This document shows, in pieces, positions 53,277 to 63,540 of a stretch of DNA of 64,000 nt. Where the stretch lies: the NCBI RefSeq assembly GCF_001642935.1, contig NZ_CP016761.1, positions 2,976,001 through 3,040,000 of the forward strand, given 5' to 3'. The translations under genes were made by a program, and so were the position numbers. The first letter of the stretch is position 1, and every line of letters starts with the position of its first letter. This DNA comes from Fictibacillus arsenicus (GTDB lineage Bacteria > Bacillota > Bacilli > Bacillales > Fictibacillaceae). The notes under the pieces were generated by a model. That model made no database searches. It was given only the letters and a program-made list of their open reading frames with translations, and was not told the origin of the DNA.

Positions 53277-53522
53277 ATGGCTGAAACTCAAAACTTAGAG
53301 ATGCGTGAACAAGTAGAAGAAGTTCTTGATAAATTGCGTCCGTTCCTTCTTCGTGACGGAGGAGACGTGGAATTAGTGGATATTGAAGAAGGTGTAGTTA
53401 AAGTACGCCTTATGGGTGCTTGCGGAAGCTGCCCAAGTTCAACAATCACACTAAAAGCTGGTATCGAACGTGCACTTTTAGAAGAAGTTCCTGGTGTAGT
53501 TGAATTAGAACAAGTATTTTAA
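53277..53522 (+). CDS. yutI: NifU C-terminal-domain Fe-S scaffold (YutI/Nfu)
   Basis: ATG 53277 gives 81 residues; a TTG at 53268 lies only 2 nt after AAAGGAG. The Nfu domain is complete: [20 protein letters not shown] and [20 protein letters not shown] with the CxxC cluster ligands (about 50-53). It carries or repairs Fe-S clusters. With yutM this gives two Fe-S carriers in the window. B. subtilis YutI is longer, as I recall. Confidence 0.92.
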   Translation: MAETQNLEMREQVEEVLDKLRPFLLRDGGDVELVDIEEGVVKVRLMGACGSCPSSTITLKAGIERALLEEVPGVVELEQVF

Positions 53523-53529
53523 TTTTTAT

Positions 53530-53563
53530 GAAGAAGCCGCTTATCTAGCGGCTTCTTTTTTTT
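53530..53563. terminator. terminator after yutI, probably also of argF
   Basis: GAAGCCGCT/AGCGGCTTC perfect stem with eight T; on the minus strand it would end argF transcripts after they cross repeat H. Confidence 0.8.
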
Positions 53564-53731
53564 GGCTGTTTTCGCAAAGCTATGTTGCTCTTGAAAGTAG
53601 TTGATTTCCGTTTCAGGATGCTCGCTTTCCGGGAGGCATGTACCCTGAAGCGGAGATCACCGCACCAAATATTTTGTTTAAGTACTTTTACAGTCACCAC
53701 CCTTAAAGCAACACTCTTTTTGAAACAGTCC
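53564..53731. repeat. MITE-like inverted-repeat element, degraded copy H
   Basis: Left end GGCTGTTTTCGCAAAGCTAT and right end ACTCTTTTTGAAACAGTCC are imperfect inverted repeats. The core is mostly eroded: GTTGATTTCCG, CAGGATGCTCGCTTTCCGG and ATCACCGCACC remain. It sits between argF and the terminator at 53530. Confidence 0.6.
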
Positions 53732-53739
53732 TTTAAGTA

Positions 53740-54687
53740 TCAAGACATCAAATGAACAAGCAATGCTTTTTGTGCGTGAAGACGGTTTTCTGCTTCCGGA
53801 AACACAACTGAATGATGACCATCAATGATTTCTGCTGTCACTTCCTCCCCGCGATGAGCAGGCAGACAGTGCATGAAAATATAATCTTTTTTTGCATGTG
53901 ACACAAGCTCCTGATTTACTTGATAAGGTTCAAAATGAGCCATTCGTTCTTCAGCTTCGCTCTCCTGCCCCATACTTGCCCATACATCTGTATAGATGAC
54001 ATCACTGTTCTTAATGCCGCTTACTGGATCATTCGTAACTTCCACAGTAGATCCTGATTGCTTAGCGATTTCTTTTGCATAAGAGACGATTTCTTCTTTC
54101 GGTTCATAATTATTTGGCGTAATAATGGTACAATCCATCCCGACTTTAGCTGAAGCAATCAGCAGAGAATGAGCAACATTATTGCCATCACCAATATAAG
54201 CAACTTTTTTTCCTTTAAATGATCCCTTATATTCTAAAATTGTTAATAGATCAGCGAGTGCCTGGCATGGGTGGAAATCATCTGTCAGTCCATTAATAAC
54301 TGGGATGGTACTGTTATGAGCCAGCTCTTCTACAGTCGACTGGTGGAAAGTACGGATCATAAGACCGTCCAGATAGCCAGATAATACCTTAGCTGTATCT
54401 GAAACGGTTTCTCCTCTTCCCATTTGTATATCGCGAGTACTTAAATGGATTGCATGACCTCCAAGCTTAAGCATAGCGGCTTCGAATGACACTCGGGTGC
54501 GTGTGGATGACTTTTCAAATATCATACCAAGGATTTTGCCTTTTAATAAAGGCGGTGCGGAAGGTCCCTGCTTCTTTAAGTCTTTAGCCAGATTCAGCAA
54601 ATCAATGATTTCATTTGGAGAATAATCGAGCAGTGTCAGGAAATCTTTCTTAGTTCTCGTTGTGCGTAAAGGATGAACGATTGACAT
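53740..54687 (-). CDS. argF: ornithine carbamoyltransferase
   Basis: The 315-residue enzyme makes citrulline from ornithine and carbamoyl phosphate. The carbamoyl-phosphate loop is [10 protein letters not shown] (about 55-64), [11 protein letters not shown] and [13 protein letters not shown] carry further substrate residues. It is the last gene of the arginine operon and overlaps carB by 1 nt (TGATG). Confidence 0.97.
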   Translation of the reverse strand: MSIVHPLRTTRTKKDFLTLLDYSPNEIIDLLNLAKDLKKQGPSAPPLLKGKILGMIFEKSSTRTRVSFEAAMLKLGGHAIHLSTRDIQMGRGETVSDTAKVLSGYLDGLMIRTFHQSTVEELAHNSTIPVINGLTDDFHPCQALADLLTILEYKGSFKGKKVAYIGDGNNVAHSLLIASAKVGMDCTIITPNNYEPKEEIVSYAKEIAKQSGSTVEVTNDPVSGIKNSDVIYTDVWASMGQESEAEERMAHFEPYQVNQELVSHAKKDYIFMHCLPAHRGEEVTAEIIDGHHSVVFPEAENRLHAQKALLVHLMS

Positions 54688-57600
54688 CAGATCAACACTT
54701 CCTTTCTTGAGTTCTTTAATAAAACAGCTGCTTGCAAATAAGCTTGTGCGGTCTCTTTTCGAGTAAAAACATGCAGCCTCTCCAGCACCGCTTTTTTTGC
54801 AGAAAAGCTGTTTGTTTCATCTGTAAAATTTATATAAGCAGCTTTATTGTCCGTTTTTATCCATTCATAAAATGGCATATCCTCTTTCGTAACGATCTCA
54901 AATCCAAGGTCAGCCCAGGCTTCCAAATCATTTTTAGCTGAATCACCTTCTATAAAAATGCTCCCTTTAAAATCCCAAAAATGATTTAATTGAAGACCCG
55001 ATCCTTTCAAAGCTTTGAGCAGTGCTGACGTAAAATCGTTGTCTGTTCCGATCACTTCACCGGTTGAGGTCATGACCGGAGAGAGCACTGGTGAAACTCC
55101 TGACAGTTTAATCGTTGAATAAACAGGTGCTTTTACTGTAATAAACGGTTGGCCATTATGCCCATCTTCAAGCTTTAATTGGTTTAAAGGTGTTCCAAGC
55201 ATCAGTTCTGTTGCTTTTTGTACTAAGTTCACATCTGTAATTTTACTCATGATTGGAGCTGTCCTTGAAGCCCTTGGATTTACTTCAATCACATAAACTT
55301 CTTCACCTTTTACTGCAAATTGTATATTGAATAATCCTTTATAATTTATATTTATTGCAATTTTTCTTGAGTAGCTTATTAAGCTGTTTTGAACACTTTC
55401 GGTAAGGGATTGCGGCGGTGTTACGGTTAAGCTGTCGCCAGAATGTACGCCTGTTCCTTCGATATGTTCAAAAATTCCCGGTATAAAAATGTCCGTTCCA
55501 TCTGTCAGCACATCTACTTCTGCTTCTTTTCCTTCAAGGAATGTATCGATTAAGATGGGATAGACAACATCTTCATTCAGTAAAAAGTCATTAAGCTCTT
55601 TTGCCGAGTAAAACACCTTCATCCCGCTTCCCCCAATTACATACGAAGGACGGACAAGTATAGGAAACCCTAATCTTTCAGCGAAGGTTTTTGTTTCTTC
55701 TTTATTGTGAGCCGTGAATCCATCTAATTTTGGAATATCAATTTCATCTAAAAATTGATAAAAACGATCTCGATCTTCCATTTGATCGACAGTATCCGCT
55801 GGAGTTCCTAGAACATGGAATCCAGCATTCTCTAATTCTTCAGCTAAGTTGATTGAAGTTTGACCGCCAAACTGCAAAATAACATCTGTTATTCCTTCAA
55901 ACTGCAAAACGTTATAAATATCCTCAAACGTTAATGGTTCGAAGTATAATGAGTCGGATACTTCATAATCCGTACTTACCGTTTCTGGATTGTTGTTGAT
56001 TAATATGGCTTCATAGCCCAATCTGTTTAGAGCTAACGCACTGTGCACACAGCAATAATCAAATTCAACACCTTGCCCTATTCGTATGGGGCCTGAACCG
56101 ATAACAGCGACTTTTTTCTTTTGTTCAGGTTTCTTATCACTTACTCCGCTCCAGCTGGAATAAAAGTAAGTTGTCTTTGCTTCAAATTCAGCAGCGCACG
56201 TATCAACCATTTTGTATGAAGGTGTGATCTTCCACTCTTCCCGTTTGCTTCTAACCTCTTTTTCAGAAACAGACCACTTTTTAGAAAGGTCGTGATCTGA
56301 AAAGCCAAACTTTTTTGCCATCTTCAGCTGTGATTCATCTATGGTATCTAAGCTTAATTTCTGCATCATCTGATTCATCTGAACCATTTGGCTGAACACC
56401 GATAAGAAATAAGGCGTAATCTTGGTTACCTCATGAATTTTTTCAGCAGAAATACCTCTTTTAAGTAGTTCAAGAACGACAAAGAAACGGCGGTCGTCTG
56501 CATGAGCTGCGAGTTTGAATAACACCTCTATTTCTAAAACAGCAAGTTCTTTTAAAAACATGCCTTCTGTTTTTAGCTCGAGTGAACGAATCGCCTTTTG
56601 GAAAGCTGAAGCCATGTTTCGTTCTAAAGCCATTACTTCTCCTGTTGCTTTCATCTGTGTGCCAAGCTTTCGGTCGGCGTCAGTAAATTTATCAAATGGC
56701 CAGCGAGGCATTTTCACTGCAACATAATCCAGAGCCGGCTCGAAACTTGCAAATGTCGTTCCTGTAACAGGATTCTTCAGCTCGTGAAGGTTGTATCCCA
56801 GTGCAAGCTTAGCCGCGATTTTTGCTATAGGATATCCAGTAGCTTTGGACGCAAGTGCTGATGAACGGCTCACTCGCGGATTAACTTCGATTAAGTAATA
56901 TTCAGAAGTATGCGGATGAAGAGCAAACTGTATATTGCAGCCTCCAACGATTTCCAGTGCATTAATAATCGTAAGAGACGCTTTTCTTAATGACTGGTAC
57001 TCGTCATCTGTCAGCGTCTGACTTGGTGCAACAACTACAGAATCACCAGTATGGACACCCACTGGATCAACGTTTTCCATATTGCAGACTGTTATGCATG
57101 TGCCATTCTCATCCCGCATTACTTCATACTCGATCTCTTTAAAGCCTGCGATACTTTTTTCAATCAGACACTGATTGATAGGACTTGCCGAAAGACCTTG
57201 TTTGACGAGGTTTGTGAGCTCTTGTTTCGAACCTGCAATTCCTCCTCCAAATCCGCCAAGCGTATAGGCTGGACGTACAATAACGGGGTAGCCTGTTTTA
57301 TCTGCAAATCCAATGGCTTCTTCAACGGAAAATACGATTTCACTTTCTGGTACAGGTTCACCAAGCTTGTGCATAAGGGCACGAAACTCTTCTCGGTCTT
57401 CTGCTTTTTTTATGGATTGTATATCTGTACCTAAAAGCTTCACTCCGTATTTTTGAAGAATGCCATTTTCATAGAGATCCATCGCTAGGTTTAATCCCGT
57501 TTGACCTCCTACAGTTGCTAACAGTCCGTCAGGCTTTTCTTTTTGAATAATTTGTTCTGCATATTCAACGGTTAATGGTTCAAAATAAATCTCGTCTGCA

Positions 57601-57779
57601 AAAGTCTTATCCGTCATGATGGTTGCAGGATTGTTGTTGATTAAGACGACTTGAATTTCCTCTTCTTTAAGAGCTTTGCACGCTTGTGTCCCTGAATAAT
57701 CAAATTCTGCTGCTTGCCCTATTACGATAGGTCCTGAGCCTATCACTAGGACTTTCTTGATGCCGGATACTTTAGGCAT
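54687..57779 (-). CDS. carB: carbamoyl-phosphate synthase, large subunit (arginine-specific)
   Basis: The 1030-residue protein has two ATP-grasp halves, each opened by [20 protein letters not shown]-like words (residues about 10 and 555) with [28 protein letters not shown] and [11 protein letters not shown] are the grasp loops. Carboxyphosphate is made in the first half and carbamoyl phosphate in the second. It is about 40 residues shorter than pyrimidine-type PyrAB, as is usual for the arginine enzyme. Operon position supports the arginine role. Confidence 0.96.
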   Translation of the reverse strand: MPKVSGIKKVLVIGSGPIVIGQAAEFDYSGTQACKALKEEEIQVVLINNNPATIMTDKTFADEIYFEPLTVEYAEQIIQKEKPDGLLATVGGQTGLNLAMDLYENGILQKYGVKLLGTDIQSIKKAEDREEFRALMHKLGEPVPESEIVFSVEEAIGFADKTGYPVIVRPAYTLGGFGGGIAGSKQELTNLVKQGLSASPINQCLIEKSIAGFKEIEYEVMRDENGTCITVCNMENVDPVGVHTGDSVVVAPSQTLTDDEYQSLRKASLTIINALEIVGGCNIQFALHPHTSEYYLIEVNPRVSRSSALASKATGYPIAKIAAKLALGYNLHELKNPVTGTTFASFEPALDYVAVKMPRWPFDKFTDADRKLGTQMKATGEVMALERNMASAFQKAIRSLELKTEGMFLKELAVLEIEVLFKLAAHADDRRFFVVLELLKRGISAEKIHEVTKITPYFLSVFSQMVQMNQMMQKLSLDTIDESQLKMAKKFGFSDHDLSKKWSVSEKEVRSKREEWKITPSYKMVDTCAAEFEAKTTYFYSSWSGVSDKKPEQKKKVAVIGSGPIRIGQGVEFDYCCVHSALALNRLGYEAILINNNPETVSTDYEVSDSLYFEPLTFEDIYNVLQFEGITDVILQFGGQTSINLAEELENAGFHVLGTPADTVDQMEDRDRFYQFLDEIDIPKLDGFTAHNKEETKTFAERLGFPILVRPSYVIGGSGMKVFYSAKELNDFLLNEDVVYPILIDTFLEGKEAEVDVLTDGTDIFIPGIFEHIEGTGVHSGDSLTVTPPQSLTESVQNSLISYSRKIAININYKGLFNIQFAVKGEEVYVIEVNPRASRTAPIMSKITDVNLVQKATELMLGTPLNQLKLEDGHNGQPFITVKAPVYSTIKLSGVSPVLSPVMTSTGEVIGTDNDFTSALLKALKGSGLQLNHFWDFKGSIFIEGDSAKNDLEAWADLGFEIVTKEDMPFYEWIKTDNKAAYINFTDETNSFSAKKAVLERLHVFTRKETAQAYLQAAVLLKNSRKEVLI

Positions 57780-58824
57780 AGCTTCTCACCTTCTCTTTAT
57801 GCTTTACAGTCTGGATGAAATCTTGAAAAATTTGCGCGTGTTCTTGCGGTCCAGGTGCTGCTTCAGGATGAAATTGAACACTTAAAATAGCGTATTGGCT
57901 GTGCCAGAGCCCTTCCACACTTTTATCGTTCACGTTCTCAAACCAAATGTTAAATCCGGTTGAATGTAAACTCTCTTTTTTCACAACATAACTATGATTT
58001 TGTGAACTCATCGATACTTTTCCTGTTTTCATATTCATAACAGGGTGATTAGCTCCTCGATGACCAAATTTCAGTTTCATTGTTTCCCCGCCAAATGCGA
58101 GTGCCAGTATTTGATGACCAAGGCAGATTCCCAGCACCGGGTAGCGAACCGCAATATTTTTATAACGGTGAAAATACTTTGAAAATCTCATAGGGTCGCC
58201 TGCACCATTTGAGAACACGAAACCATCTGGATTCAATTTTTCTATTTCATCAGTCTCATAGTTATATGGAACAACAGTGACTGTACAGCCTTGAGCTACA
58301 AGAGAATCAGCAATCGATTTTTTATAGCCAAAATCAATAAGAACAATGTGTGTTTTACCTGTACCGAATTTTTCTAGTGCTGTTTGCGGCCAGCATTCTT
58401 GTAATTGAAAGGAATCGGAAGGTATAGTGCTTGTATGCATAACAGCAGGGACTGAACCTTTTTCACGAATCTGTTGAATAAGAGCTCTTGTATCGACATT
58501 TGTTAAAGCAGGAATATGATGATGGTTAAGATACTCTGTCAATGAGAGTCGTTCTCCTTCTAGCTGAAAAGGATAGCACTCTGCCATAATGACACCTGAA
58601 ACTTGAATAAGAGCTGATTCCATACTTTCCGGCTTGAAGCCATAGTTACCGATAAAAGGGTAAGAAAATACAACGATTTGTCCTTGGTAAGATGGATCTG
58701 TCAACACTTGTTCATATCCAGTCATTCCTGTATAAAATACAACTTCACCCGAACAATATTGATGATCACCGAGCCAGTCTCCTGCAAATGAAGTCCCATT
58801 TGCTAATGTAATAGAGCCTTTCAT
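57772..58824 (-). CDS. carA: carbamoyl-phosphate synthase, small subunit (arginine-specific)
   Basis: The 350-residue glutaminase supplies ammonia to CarB. The class I amidotransferase triad is visible: Cys in VLGICLGHQILALAFGG (about 225), and His-Glu in VQFHPEAAPGP (about 318). It overlaps carB by 8 nt. The 86-nt gap from argD holds an ARG-box-like site. Confidence 0.96.
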   Translation of the reverse strand: MKGSITLANGTSFAGDWLGDHQYCSGEVVFYTGMTGYEQVLTDPSYQGQIVVFSYPFIGNYGFKPESMESALIQVSGVIMAECYPFQLEGERLSLTEYLNHHHIPALTNVDTRALIQQIREKGSVPAVMHTSTIPSDSFQLQECWPQTALEKFGTGKTHIVLIDFGYKKSIADSLVAQGCTVTVVPYNYETDEIEKLNPDGFVFSNGAGDPMRFSKYFHRYKNIAVRYPVLGICLGHQILALAFGGETMKLKFGHRGANHPVMNMKTGKVSMSSQNHSYVVKKESLHSTGFNIWFENVNDKSVEGLWHSQYAILSVQFHPEAAPGPQEHAQIFQDFIQTVKHKEKVRSYA

Positions 58825-58860
58825 AGTAAATTCCTCTCCTTGTATAAAACCTATATCTAT

Positions 58861-58877
58861 TCGTATTTTTATTCATT
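58861..58877. promoter_or_regulatory. ARG-box-like site between argD and carA
   Basis: On the minus strand AATGAATAAAAATACGA is close to the Bacillus ARG box CATGAATAAAAATTCAAG as I recall it. It suggests extra AhrC/ArgR control inside the operon, possibly of a second promoter. Confidence 0.45.
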
Positions 58878-58910
58878 TATACGTATAAAAAATAAGGATT
58901 ATTCGTCCTT

Positions 58911-60068
58911 TTAATTGGATACCGTATGATACTGTTTAAACAATTGATTTATAATCGCTGCAGCTGTTTCTAATTCTTCATCAGAAACGGTTAATGGCGG
59001 GAGCAATCTAATTACGTTCTCTCCTGCCGGAACGGTTAATAGACCATGCTCTTCAAGCCACTCTATCAAACTGCCCGCAGGTCGCTCACATTCTATCCCG
59101 ATCAATAAACCCTTGCCTCTGACTTCTTTTACGAGTGGATGTGATTGCAGCGAGTCTGCAAGAATTCCCTTAAATTCATTTCCTTTACGTTCAACTTCTT
59201 GTAAAAATTCATCCTGGAAAATTATATTTAGAACCGACTGACTCACTGCACAGGCTAAGGGGCTTCCACCAAATGTCGTCCCATGGCTTCCTGGTCCAAA
59301 AGCAGTTTTCAATTTATCTTTACCAAGCATAGCTCCAATCGGGAATCCATTTCCCAACCCTTTTGCAAGTGTAACGATGTCTGGGTTTAAAACGAAATGT
59401 TCAAATGCATACCTTTTCCCTGTTCTTCCGATCCCCGTTTGCACTTCATCTATAATTAGCAGGATATGATTCTCATCGCAGATCTTTTGAATTTCATTAA
59501 AAAATGAGAGCTCAGCCATACGTACTCCGCCTTCACCTTGAAAAACTTCCATCATTATAGCAGCGGTATCATCATCTGCGATTTTTTTTAGCTGTTCTGT
59601 TTCACCCCATGGCACGTGCACAAATTCAGAAACAAGGGGGCCGTAGCCATCTTTGATCTTTTGCTGACCTGTTGCGGACATAGAGCCGAATGTACGCCCA
59701 TGAAAAGAATCTTTAAACGTTATGATTTTATTTTTTCCAGTAAACTTTTTTGCAAGTTTAATTGCCGCCTCATTGGCTTCAGCACCGCTGTTGCAAAAAA
59801 AGGCTAAATCTAATGGTGTGTTTTTCACAAGTGTTTCAGCAAGAACTTCCTGTTGTTCGATTTTAAATAGATTAGATGTATGCCATATTTTCTCACTTTG
59901 ATTCTTGATTGCCGAGACGATTTCCGGATGACAATGACCAAGGCTCGTTACGGCAATTCCGCTTGTAAAATCTAAATAGCGTTTGTTGTTTTCATCATAC
60001 ACATATGTCCCGCTTCCCTTTTGAAGCTGAAACTCTTTTCTTTTATACGTTGGGAATAAAGAACTCAT
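58911..60068 (-). CDS. argD: acetylornithine aminotransferase
   Basis: The 385-residue class III PLP aminotransferase makes N-acetylornithine from the semialdehyde. FTSGIAVTSLGHCHPEIVSA, FCNSGAEANEAAIKLAKKFT, LLIIDEVQTGIGRTGK and the PLP-lysine segment VTLAKGLGNGFPIGAM (about 235-250) are present. It overlaps argB by 4 nt. Confidence 0.96.
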   Translation of the reverse strand: MSSLFPTYKRKEFQLQKGSGTYVYDENNKRYLDFTSGIAVTSLGHCHPEIVSAIKNQSEKIWHTSNLFKIEQQEVLAETLVKNTPLDLAFFCNSGAEANEAAIKLAKKFTGKNKIITFKDSFHGRTFGSMSATGQQKIKDGYGPLVSEFVHVPWGETEQLKKIADDDTAAIMMEVFQGEGGVRMAELSFFNEIQKICDENHILLIIDEVQTGIGRTGKRYAFEHFVLNPDIVTLAKGLGNGFPIGAMLGKDKLKTAFGPGSHGTTFGGSPLACAVSQSVLNIIFQDEFLQEVERKGNEFKGILADSLQSHPLVKEVRGKGLLIGIECERPAGSLIEWLEEHGLLTVPAGENVIRLLPPLTVSDEELETAAAIINQLFKQYHTVSN

Positions 60069-60817
60069 ATCGCAAGTACCTCCTTATAGCAGCATGTACC
60101 TGATAATGTTTGGTCCGTTATTAGCACTTCATCGATATTCAGGTTTAGACATTTCATAGCTGCTTCCACTTTCGGTATCATCCCGCCGTAAATGTGCCCG
60201 TCATTTATGCATTGCTTTAATTGAGTAACGGTTAACCGATCAGCCTTCTGTCCTTCTACTTGAATTCCTGATATATCTGTAACGAAGCAGACTGATACGG
60301 CTGAAAGTGCTGCTGCTGTTTCACCAGCTGCGGTGTCTGCATTGATATTTACTTCATCCCCGTTTTCGGTGACACCTAGAGAAGCAATAACAGGAACTTT
60401 CCCCGATTCTAATATTTTTTCTAAAAGCTCTGTGTTCACTTTTTTAACTTTGCCGACACATCCATACTTCTCTTCGTCTAAAAACTCACACTGAATAAGT
60501 GTATTGTCTGATCCGCATAAGCCGGCAGCTTGAATTCCTTCTTTGTTTAATCTCTTTACCAGCTTCGTATTTGCTATATCCTTTAATGCTTCTTTTACGC
60601 ATGATAGCGTATCTGGTGATGTGATTCTTATTCCGTCCTCCATTTGAACCGGCAAACCCTTCTCTTGCAGCTTTTTATTAATTTCAGGTCCCCCGCCATG
60701 AACAATGACTATTTTTTCACCATTACGAATCTTGTTTCGCAGACTGTTAAAAAAGGCAGGCTGTAAGTTTTCTAATGTGCTTCCTCCAATTTTTAATACA
60801 GACAACAAATTTTCCAC
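60065..60817 (-). CDS. argB: acetylglutamate kinase
   Basis: The 250-residue amino-acid kinase phosphorylates N-acetylglutamate. Motifs are VLKIGGSTLENL (about 8), IVIVHGGGPEINKKL (about 37) and NINADTAAGETAAALSA (about 153). The protein lacks the N-terminal helix of arginine-sensitive kinases, as in organisms with the cyclic ArgJ route. It lies 6 nt after argJ. Confidence 0.96.
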   Translation of the reverse strand: MENLLSVLKIGGSTLENLQPAFFNSLRNKIRNGEKIVIVHGGGPEINKKLQEKGLPVQMEDGIRITSPDTLSCVKEALKDIANTKLVKRLNKEGIQAAGLCGSDNTLIQCEFLDEEKYGCVGKVKKVNTELLEKILESGKVPVIASLGVTENGDEVNINADTAAGETAAALSAVSVCFVTDISGIQVEGQKADRLTVTQLKQCINDGHIYGGMIPKVEAAMKCLNLNIDEVLITDQTLSGTCCYKEVLAI

Positions 60818-60823
60818 ATCCTT

Positions 60824-62050
60824 TTACGTTCGGTAACTGGCATTAATTTGCACGTAATCATAGGTTAGGTCGCATCCCCAGGCTCTTCCGTTTCCGAAGC
60901 CTTCTGATAAGATGACGGTGATATGAATTTCCTGGCCTTTTAAGTAGTTTCGAAGTTCTTCTTCTGAGAAGACAACAGGCTCTCCATCTGCCACTACTTC
61001 ATGATCGCCAATCAGTATTTTAATTTGGTCTGGGTTAAAAGCCACTCCGCTATATCCTGCAGCTGCAAGGATCCTCCCCCAGTTCGCGTCACATCCAAAG
61101 ACAGCCGTTTTAACAAGAGGTGATCCTACAACCGTTTTGGCTATGATTCTAGCTTCCTTCTCTGTTCTCGCTCCTCTTACGTTTACTTCAATAAGTTTGC
61201 TCGCCCCTTCACCGTCTTTAGCTATAAGTTTGCCTAAATCTTCACAAACAAGGACAAGAGCATCCAAGAATAAATCCCATTCCGGGTGATTTTTGTTCAG
61301 CTCCTCATTCTCGGCCATACCATTAGCAAGCATAAGGACCATATCATTCGTTGAAGTATCACCATCTACAGTAATGCAGTTAAATGTTCGTTCTACAGCA
61401 TAGGACAGCGCTTCGTGAAGATCATCCTGATGAATATTAGCGTCTGTTGTAACAAATCCAAGCATCGTTGCCATGTTGGGGTGAATCATCCCTGAACCTT
61501 TTGCAGTACCTGCGATCGTAATCGTTTTATCATTGATCTTAAAAGAGTAAGTCGTATTTTTTGATACCGTATCTGTAGTTAGAATGGCTTGAGAAAAATC
61601 AATGGAACCTTTCAACTCGGAATCCAGCTTAAGATTTTGAATGCCTTCCGTTATTTTATCCATCGGCAGGTGTTCACCGATTACTCCGGTAGATGCAACT
61701 CCAACAAGGTGTGGAGGAATTCCAAGCTTATTCGCAGTTTGCAGCTGCATTTCCTTTGCATCTTCCTGGCCTTTTTTACCGGTACATGCATTGGCGTTTC
61801 CAGAGTTCACGATAACCGCCTGAAGCTTTCCCTCTTGTTTAATGCTCTCCTGTGTCACTTTTAGCGGAGCCGCCTGGACTTGATTTGTCGTGTAAACTCC
61901 TGCAGCGTTTGCTGGTACCAGGCTGTATATCAGCCCTAAATCCAGCTTCTTATGTTTTACTCCGCAATGCAGTCCGCTTGCGTAAAAGCCTTTTGGTGTA
62001 GCAATGTTTATACCTGTTACCTTGTGTATGGATGGTTTTGTAGCCTGCAT
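60824..62050 (-). CDS. argJ: glutamate N-acetyltransferase/amino-acid N-acetyltransferase
   Basis: The 408-residue ArgJ moves acetyl groups from acetylornithine to glutamate. It cleaves itself before Thr in KGSGMIHPNMATML (about 183-196), giving two chains. AKDGEGASKLIEVNV and FGCDANWGRILAAAGYSG are family motifs. Whether it is mono- or bifunctional cannot be read here, but no argA is seen. Confidence 0.96.
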   Translation of the reverse strand: MQATKPSIHKVTGINIATPKGFYASGLHCGVKHKKLDLGLIYSLVPANAAGVYTTNQVQAAPLKVTQESIKQEGKLQAVIVNSGNANACTGKKGQEDAKEMQLQTANKLGIPPHLVGVASTGVIGEHLPMDKITEGIQNLKLDSELKGSIDFSQAILTTDTVSKNTTYSFKINDKTITIAGTAKGSGMIHPNMATMLGFVTTDANIHQDDLHEALSYAVERTFNCITVDGDTSTNDMVLMLANGMAENEELNKNHPEWDLFLDALVLVCEDLGKLIAKDGEGASKLIEVNVRGARTEKEARIIAKTVVGSPLVKTAVFGCDANWGRILAAAGYSGVAFNPDQIKILIGDHEVVADGEPVVFSEEELRNYLKGQEIHITVILSEGFGNGRAWGCDLTYDYVQINASYRT

Positions 62051-62068
62051 CTATCCTGCCTCCTCTTT

Positions 62069-63103
62069 TTATGGGAACAATGGTGATTGTTGCAGTCCCT
62101 CTGATTCGTTTAAGCCGACCATGATATTCATATTTTGTACTGCTTGCCCGGCAGCACCTTTGATTAGATTGTCAATTACAGATACAACAGTGATTCGATT
62201 TGTCCGTTCATCAATCGCAAATGTTAAATCACAATAGTTTGAACCGTACACCTGTTTTGTAAAAAGATCTGTATTTTCCTTAAAAACACGGACAAAAGGT
62301 TTTGATTTATAGGATTCATTGAAAATCTCACTGACAGTATGAGATTGGATATCGTCCGCCAGCTCTGCATACATAGTAGCCATTATCCCTCTAGTCATCG
62401 GTACAAGATGAGTCGTAAAGGTAATGTTAACTTCTGTATCAGCAAGGGTTTTCAACGTTTGTTCTATCTCTGGTATATGCTGATGTTTGTTCATCTTATA
62501 AACACTCAGACTATCATTTGCTTTCGTAAAATGAGATGCTTTTTGAGGCGAAGCCCCAGCACCTGATAGTCCGCTTTTCGCATCAATGATCAGTGTTTTC
62601 GGGTTTATCAGTTTTGTTTTTACTAAAGGTAATATTCCGAGCAGCGCTGCTGTAGGGTAACAACCCGGATTTGCGATTAAAGCCGCTTCTTTTATTTCCT
62701 TCTTGTTCCATTCCGATAAGCCGTATACCGCTTTATTTACAAAAGAAGTGTTCGGAGGCTTCTTTCCATACCATTTTCGATATGTATCTGCCTCTTTTAA
62801 TCGAAAATCTCCTGCCAAATCTATCACGCGCATCTTCCGGTCAAGGAGCGGAGGAAGAAGTTCTGATGATACCCCGCTTGGAGCTGAACAAAACAGAACA
62901 TCGAGTTCATCCGTCTCTAACTGCTCAAACGAGCGAAGTTTATTTTCGTTAATCCCAAGCAAGTGAGGTGCTTCATCAGAAAGTAATTGACCTTGTTTTG
63001 AGGATGAATAGAGAAATACCTCTTTGATTTCTGGATGTGCGGTTAACAGCCGGAACAATTCTAATCCACCATATCCGGTTACTCCAATAATTCCAGCTCT
63101 CAA
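62069..63103 (-). CDS. argC: N-acetyl-gamma-glutamyl-phosphate reductase
   Basis: The start is TTG 63103, 9 nt after AAAGGAG, giving 344 residues. The NADP motif GIIGVTGYGGLELFRLL opens the protein; the catalytic Cys is in IANPGCYPTAALLGILP (about 147). FTTHLVPMTRGIMATMYAEL is the substrate helix. It is the first gene of argCJBD-carAB-argF. Confidence 0.96.
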   Translation of the reverse strand: MRAGIIGVTGYGGLELFRLLTAHPEIKEVFLYSSSKQGQLLSDEAPHLLGINENKLRSFEQLETDELDVLFCSAPSGVSSELLPPLLDRKMRVIDLAGDFRLKEADTYRKWYGKKPPNTSFVNKAVYGLSEWNKKEIKEAALIANPGCYPTAALLGILPLVKTKLINPKTLIIDAKSGLSGAGASPQKASHFTKANDSLSVYKMNKHQHIPEIEQTLKTLADTEVNITFTTHLVPMTRGIMATMYAELADDIQSHTVSEIFNESYKSKPFVRVFKENTDLFTKQVYGSNYCDLTFAIDERTNRITVVSVIDNLIKGAAGQAVQNMNIMVGLNESEGLQQSPLFP

Positions 63104-63134
63104 ACCACATCACTCCTTTAATAAGTTAAGGTTC

Positions 63135-63163
63135 ATTATAGAACTGTATAAAAATTAATTCAA
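63135..63163 (-). promoter_or_regulatory. arg operon promoter with ARG-box-like overlap
   Basis: TTGAAT, 17 nt, TATAAT on the minus strand is a near-consensus sigma-A promoter 32 bp upstream of argC. CTTGAATTAATTTTTATACA over the -35 and spacer resembles an ARG box with a 3-nt insertion, so AhrC repression is likely. Confidence 0.6.
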
Positions 63164-63205
63164 GAGTATATTTATTAATTTTTTATTTCTTACAAAATTC
63201 GTTCG

Positions 63206-63246
63206 TTTTTAATAAAAAAAGAATGCACCCGCCATTTCGGGTTCAT
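63206..63246 (-). terminator. terminator upstream of the arg promoter
   Basis: GGATG-ACCCG/CGGGT-CATTC stem followed by seven T on the minus strand. No gene ends here; it closes off whatever is transcribed through the array at 63301-63462. Confidence 0.7.
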
Positions 63247-63300
63247 CCTTTTATTTTGCTTGATCTCGTAGTAGTTTCAGTTAAAAAACTGCCCCTTAAG

Positions 63301-63462
63301 AAATACCTCACCAGGTATTGGAGCAAGAATTCCCGTGGTAAATCGTATTAATCCCACGTTAGCCAGTATTTTTCTCACGTTAAATTAGATAATCGCACGT
63401 TATTTGTAAAATAACCACGAGTCGACACACATGGACAAATTTCGCAACTCACATACCCCTAT
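63301..63462. repeat. family II element with CACGTTA array
   Basis: Header AATACCTCACCAGGTATTGG is followed by CCGTGGTAAA and three CACGTTA units spaced 21, 21, 20 and 20 nt, then the tail CCACGAGTCGACACACATGG and GACAAATTTCGC. It is collinear with the copy at 39600. It lies between two terminators. Confidence 0.65.
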
Positions 63463-63473
63463 ACCCAATCACG

Positions 63474-63532
63474 AAAAAAGCTTACTTGTTTTTGACGGCT
63501 TTTATAAACCATCTCACAAGTAAGCTTTTAGC
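63474..63532 (-). terminator. terminator after SDR gene
   Basis: AAAAGCTTACTTG/CAAGTAAGCTTTTTT stem with a long loop on the minus strand. Confidence 0.7.
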
Positions 63533-63540
63533 AAGTTATA

